Positions 5,154-5,250 of a stretch of 5,250 bases of DNA are shown here, piece after piece. Every line of letters begins with the position of its first letter. Position 1 is the first letter of the stretch. The stretch is from assembly GCA_947306035.1 (NCBI GenBank), contig CAMZFG010000092.1:1-5250 (forward strand), read 5' to 3'. Under the pieces are notes generated by a model. That model saw nothing but the letters and a program-made list of their open reading frames with translations, did no database searches and was not told the DNA's origin. The translations under genes and the position numbers were made by a program. Source of the stretch: an uncultured Clostridia bacterium. Its GTDB lineage: Bacteria > Bacillota > Clostridia > Oscillospirales > CAG-272.

Positions 5154-5250
5154 ATGGTCCTGAATTCCAAACAAACCACACTCGCGTATCGCTGTCCGCA
5201 TTGCGGCAGCGGCGTCATGACGGCGGTCAGTCTGTTTGCCCTGCGGGGCT
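5154..5250 (+). CDS. N-terminus of a CxxC (zinc-ribbon-like) protein, partial
   Basis: Thirty-two codons are visible before the right edge. The protein begins MVLNSKQTTLAYRCPHCGSG and continues VMTAVSLFALRG with no stop. Cys14 and Cys17 in CPHCGSG form a typical half-site of a zinc ribbon; the other pair would lie beyond the window. A good ribosome binding site (5143-5151) precedes the ATG. I recall proteins of this type in Clostridia but cannot name a function. No promoter is visible between the terminator hairpin and the start, so expression would depend on read-through or on a promoter within the end of the preceding gene. Confidence 0.72.
   Translation, partial: MVLNSKQTTLAYRCPHCGSGVMTAVSLFALRG

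Noticed and set aside
3050..5218. Very long leftward open frame (722 codons) opposite the isomerase-like gene.
   Set aside because: It runs across the end of RNase J, an intergenic gap, a whole gene, the terminator and the next gene start, which no real gene would do here. Its composition is repetitive Val/Gly/His/Arg, and it has no ribosome binding site or motif.

Overview
The window looks like a piece of chromosome from a GC-rich member of the Clostridia, most likely Oscillospiraceae/Ruminococcaceae-like. This is inferred from three things: an AbrB-type regulator with a clostridial-style cysteine-rich tail, an RNase J, and sigma-A-type promoters and AGGAGG-like ribosome binding sites in an otherwise very GC-rich sequence. 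No rRNA, tRNA, CRISPR array, insertion sequence or phage gene was seen.

Layout. The left part (1-846) is transcribed leftward. A good sigma-A promoter with an A/T-rich upstream block drives a short AbrB/SpoVT-type transition regulator. Its stop codon overlaps the start of an Sfp-type 4'-phosphopantetheinyl transferase that runs off the left edge. From about 1001 everything points right. First comes a small, probably C-tail-anchored membrane protein that I cannot assign. Four bases after its stop codon begins a perfect consensus promoter (TTGACA-N17-TATAAT), followed by a structured leader of about 107 nt and the gene for ribonuclease J. After a 68-nt gap with a weak hairpin comes a 596-residue membrane-anchored protein with a divergent parvulin-type (PrsA/SurA-like) peptidyl-prolyl isomerase region. 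A strong GC hairpin at 5114-5134 closes that unit. A further gene, starting at 5154 with a CxxC motif, is cut by the right edge.

How the genes may work together. RNase J and the isomerase-like gene form a probable two-gene unit: RNA decay and processing, and extracytoplasmic protein folding. They are housekeeping functions with no obvious biochemical link. The AbrB-PPTase pair is tightly coupled and may join transition-state regulation to carrier-protein activation, but the sequence does not show which carrier is served. I see no clear undescribed multi-gene system. The items most worth a second look are the structured RNase J leader, the repeated WLF-A-R-G motif in the isomerase-like protein, the AbrB-PPTase coupling, and the small membrane protein.
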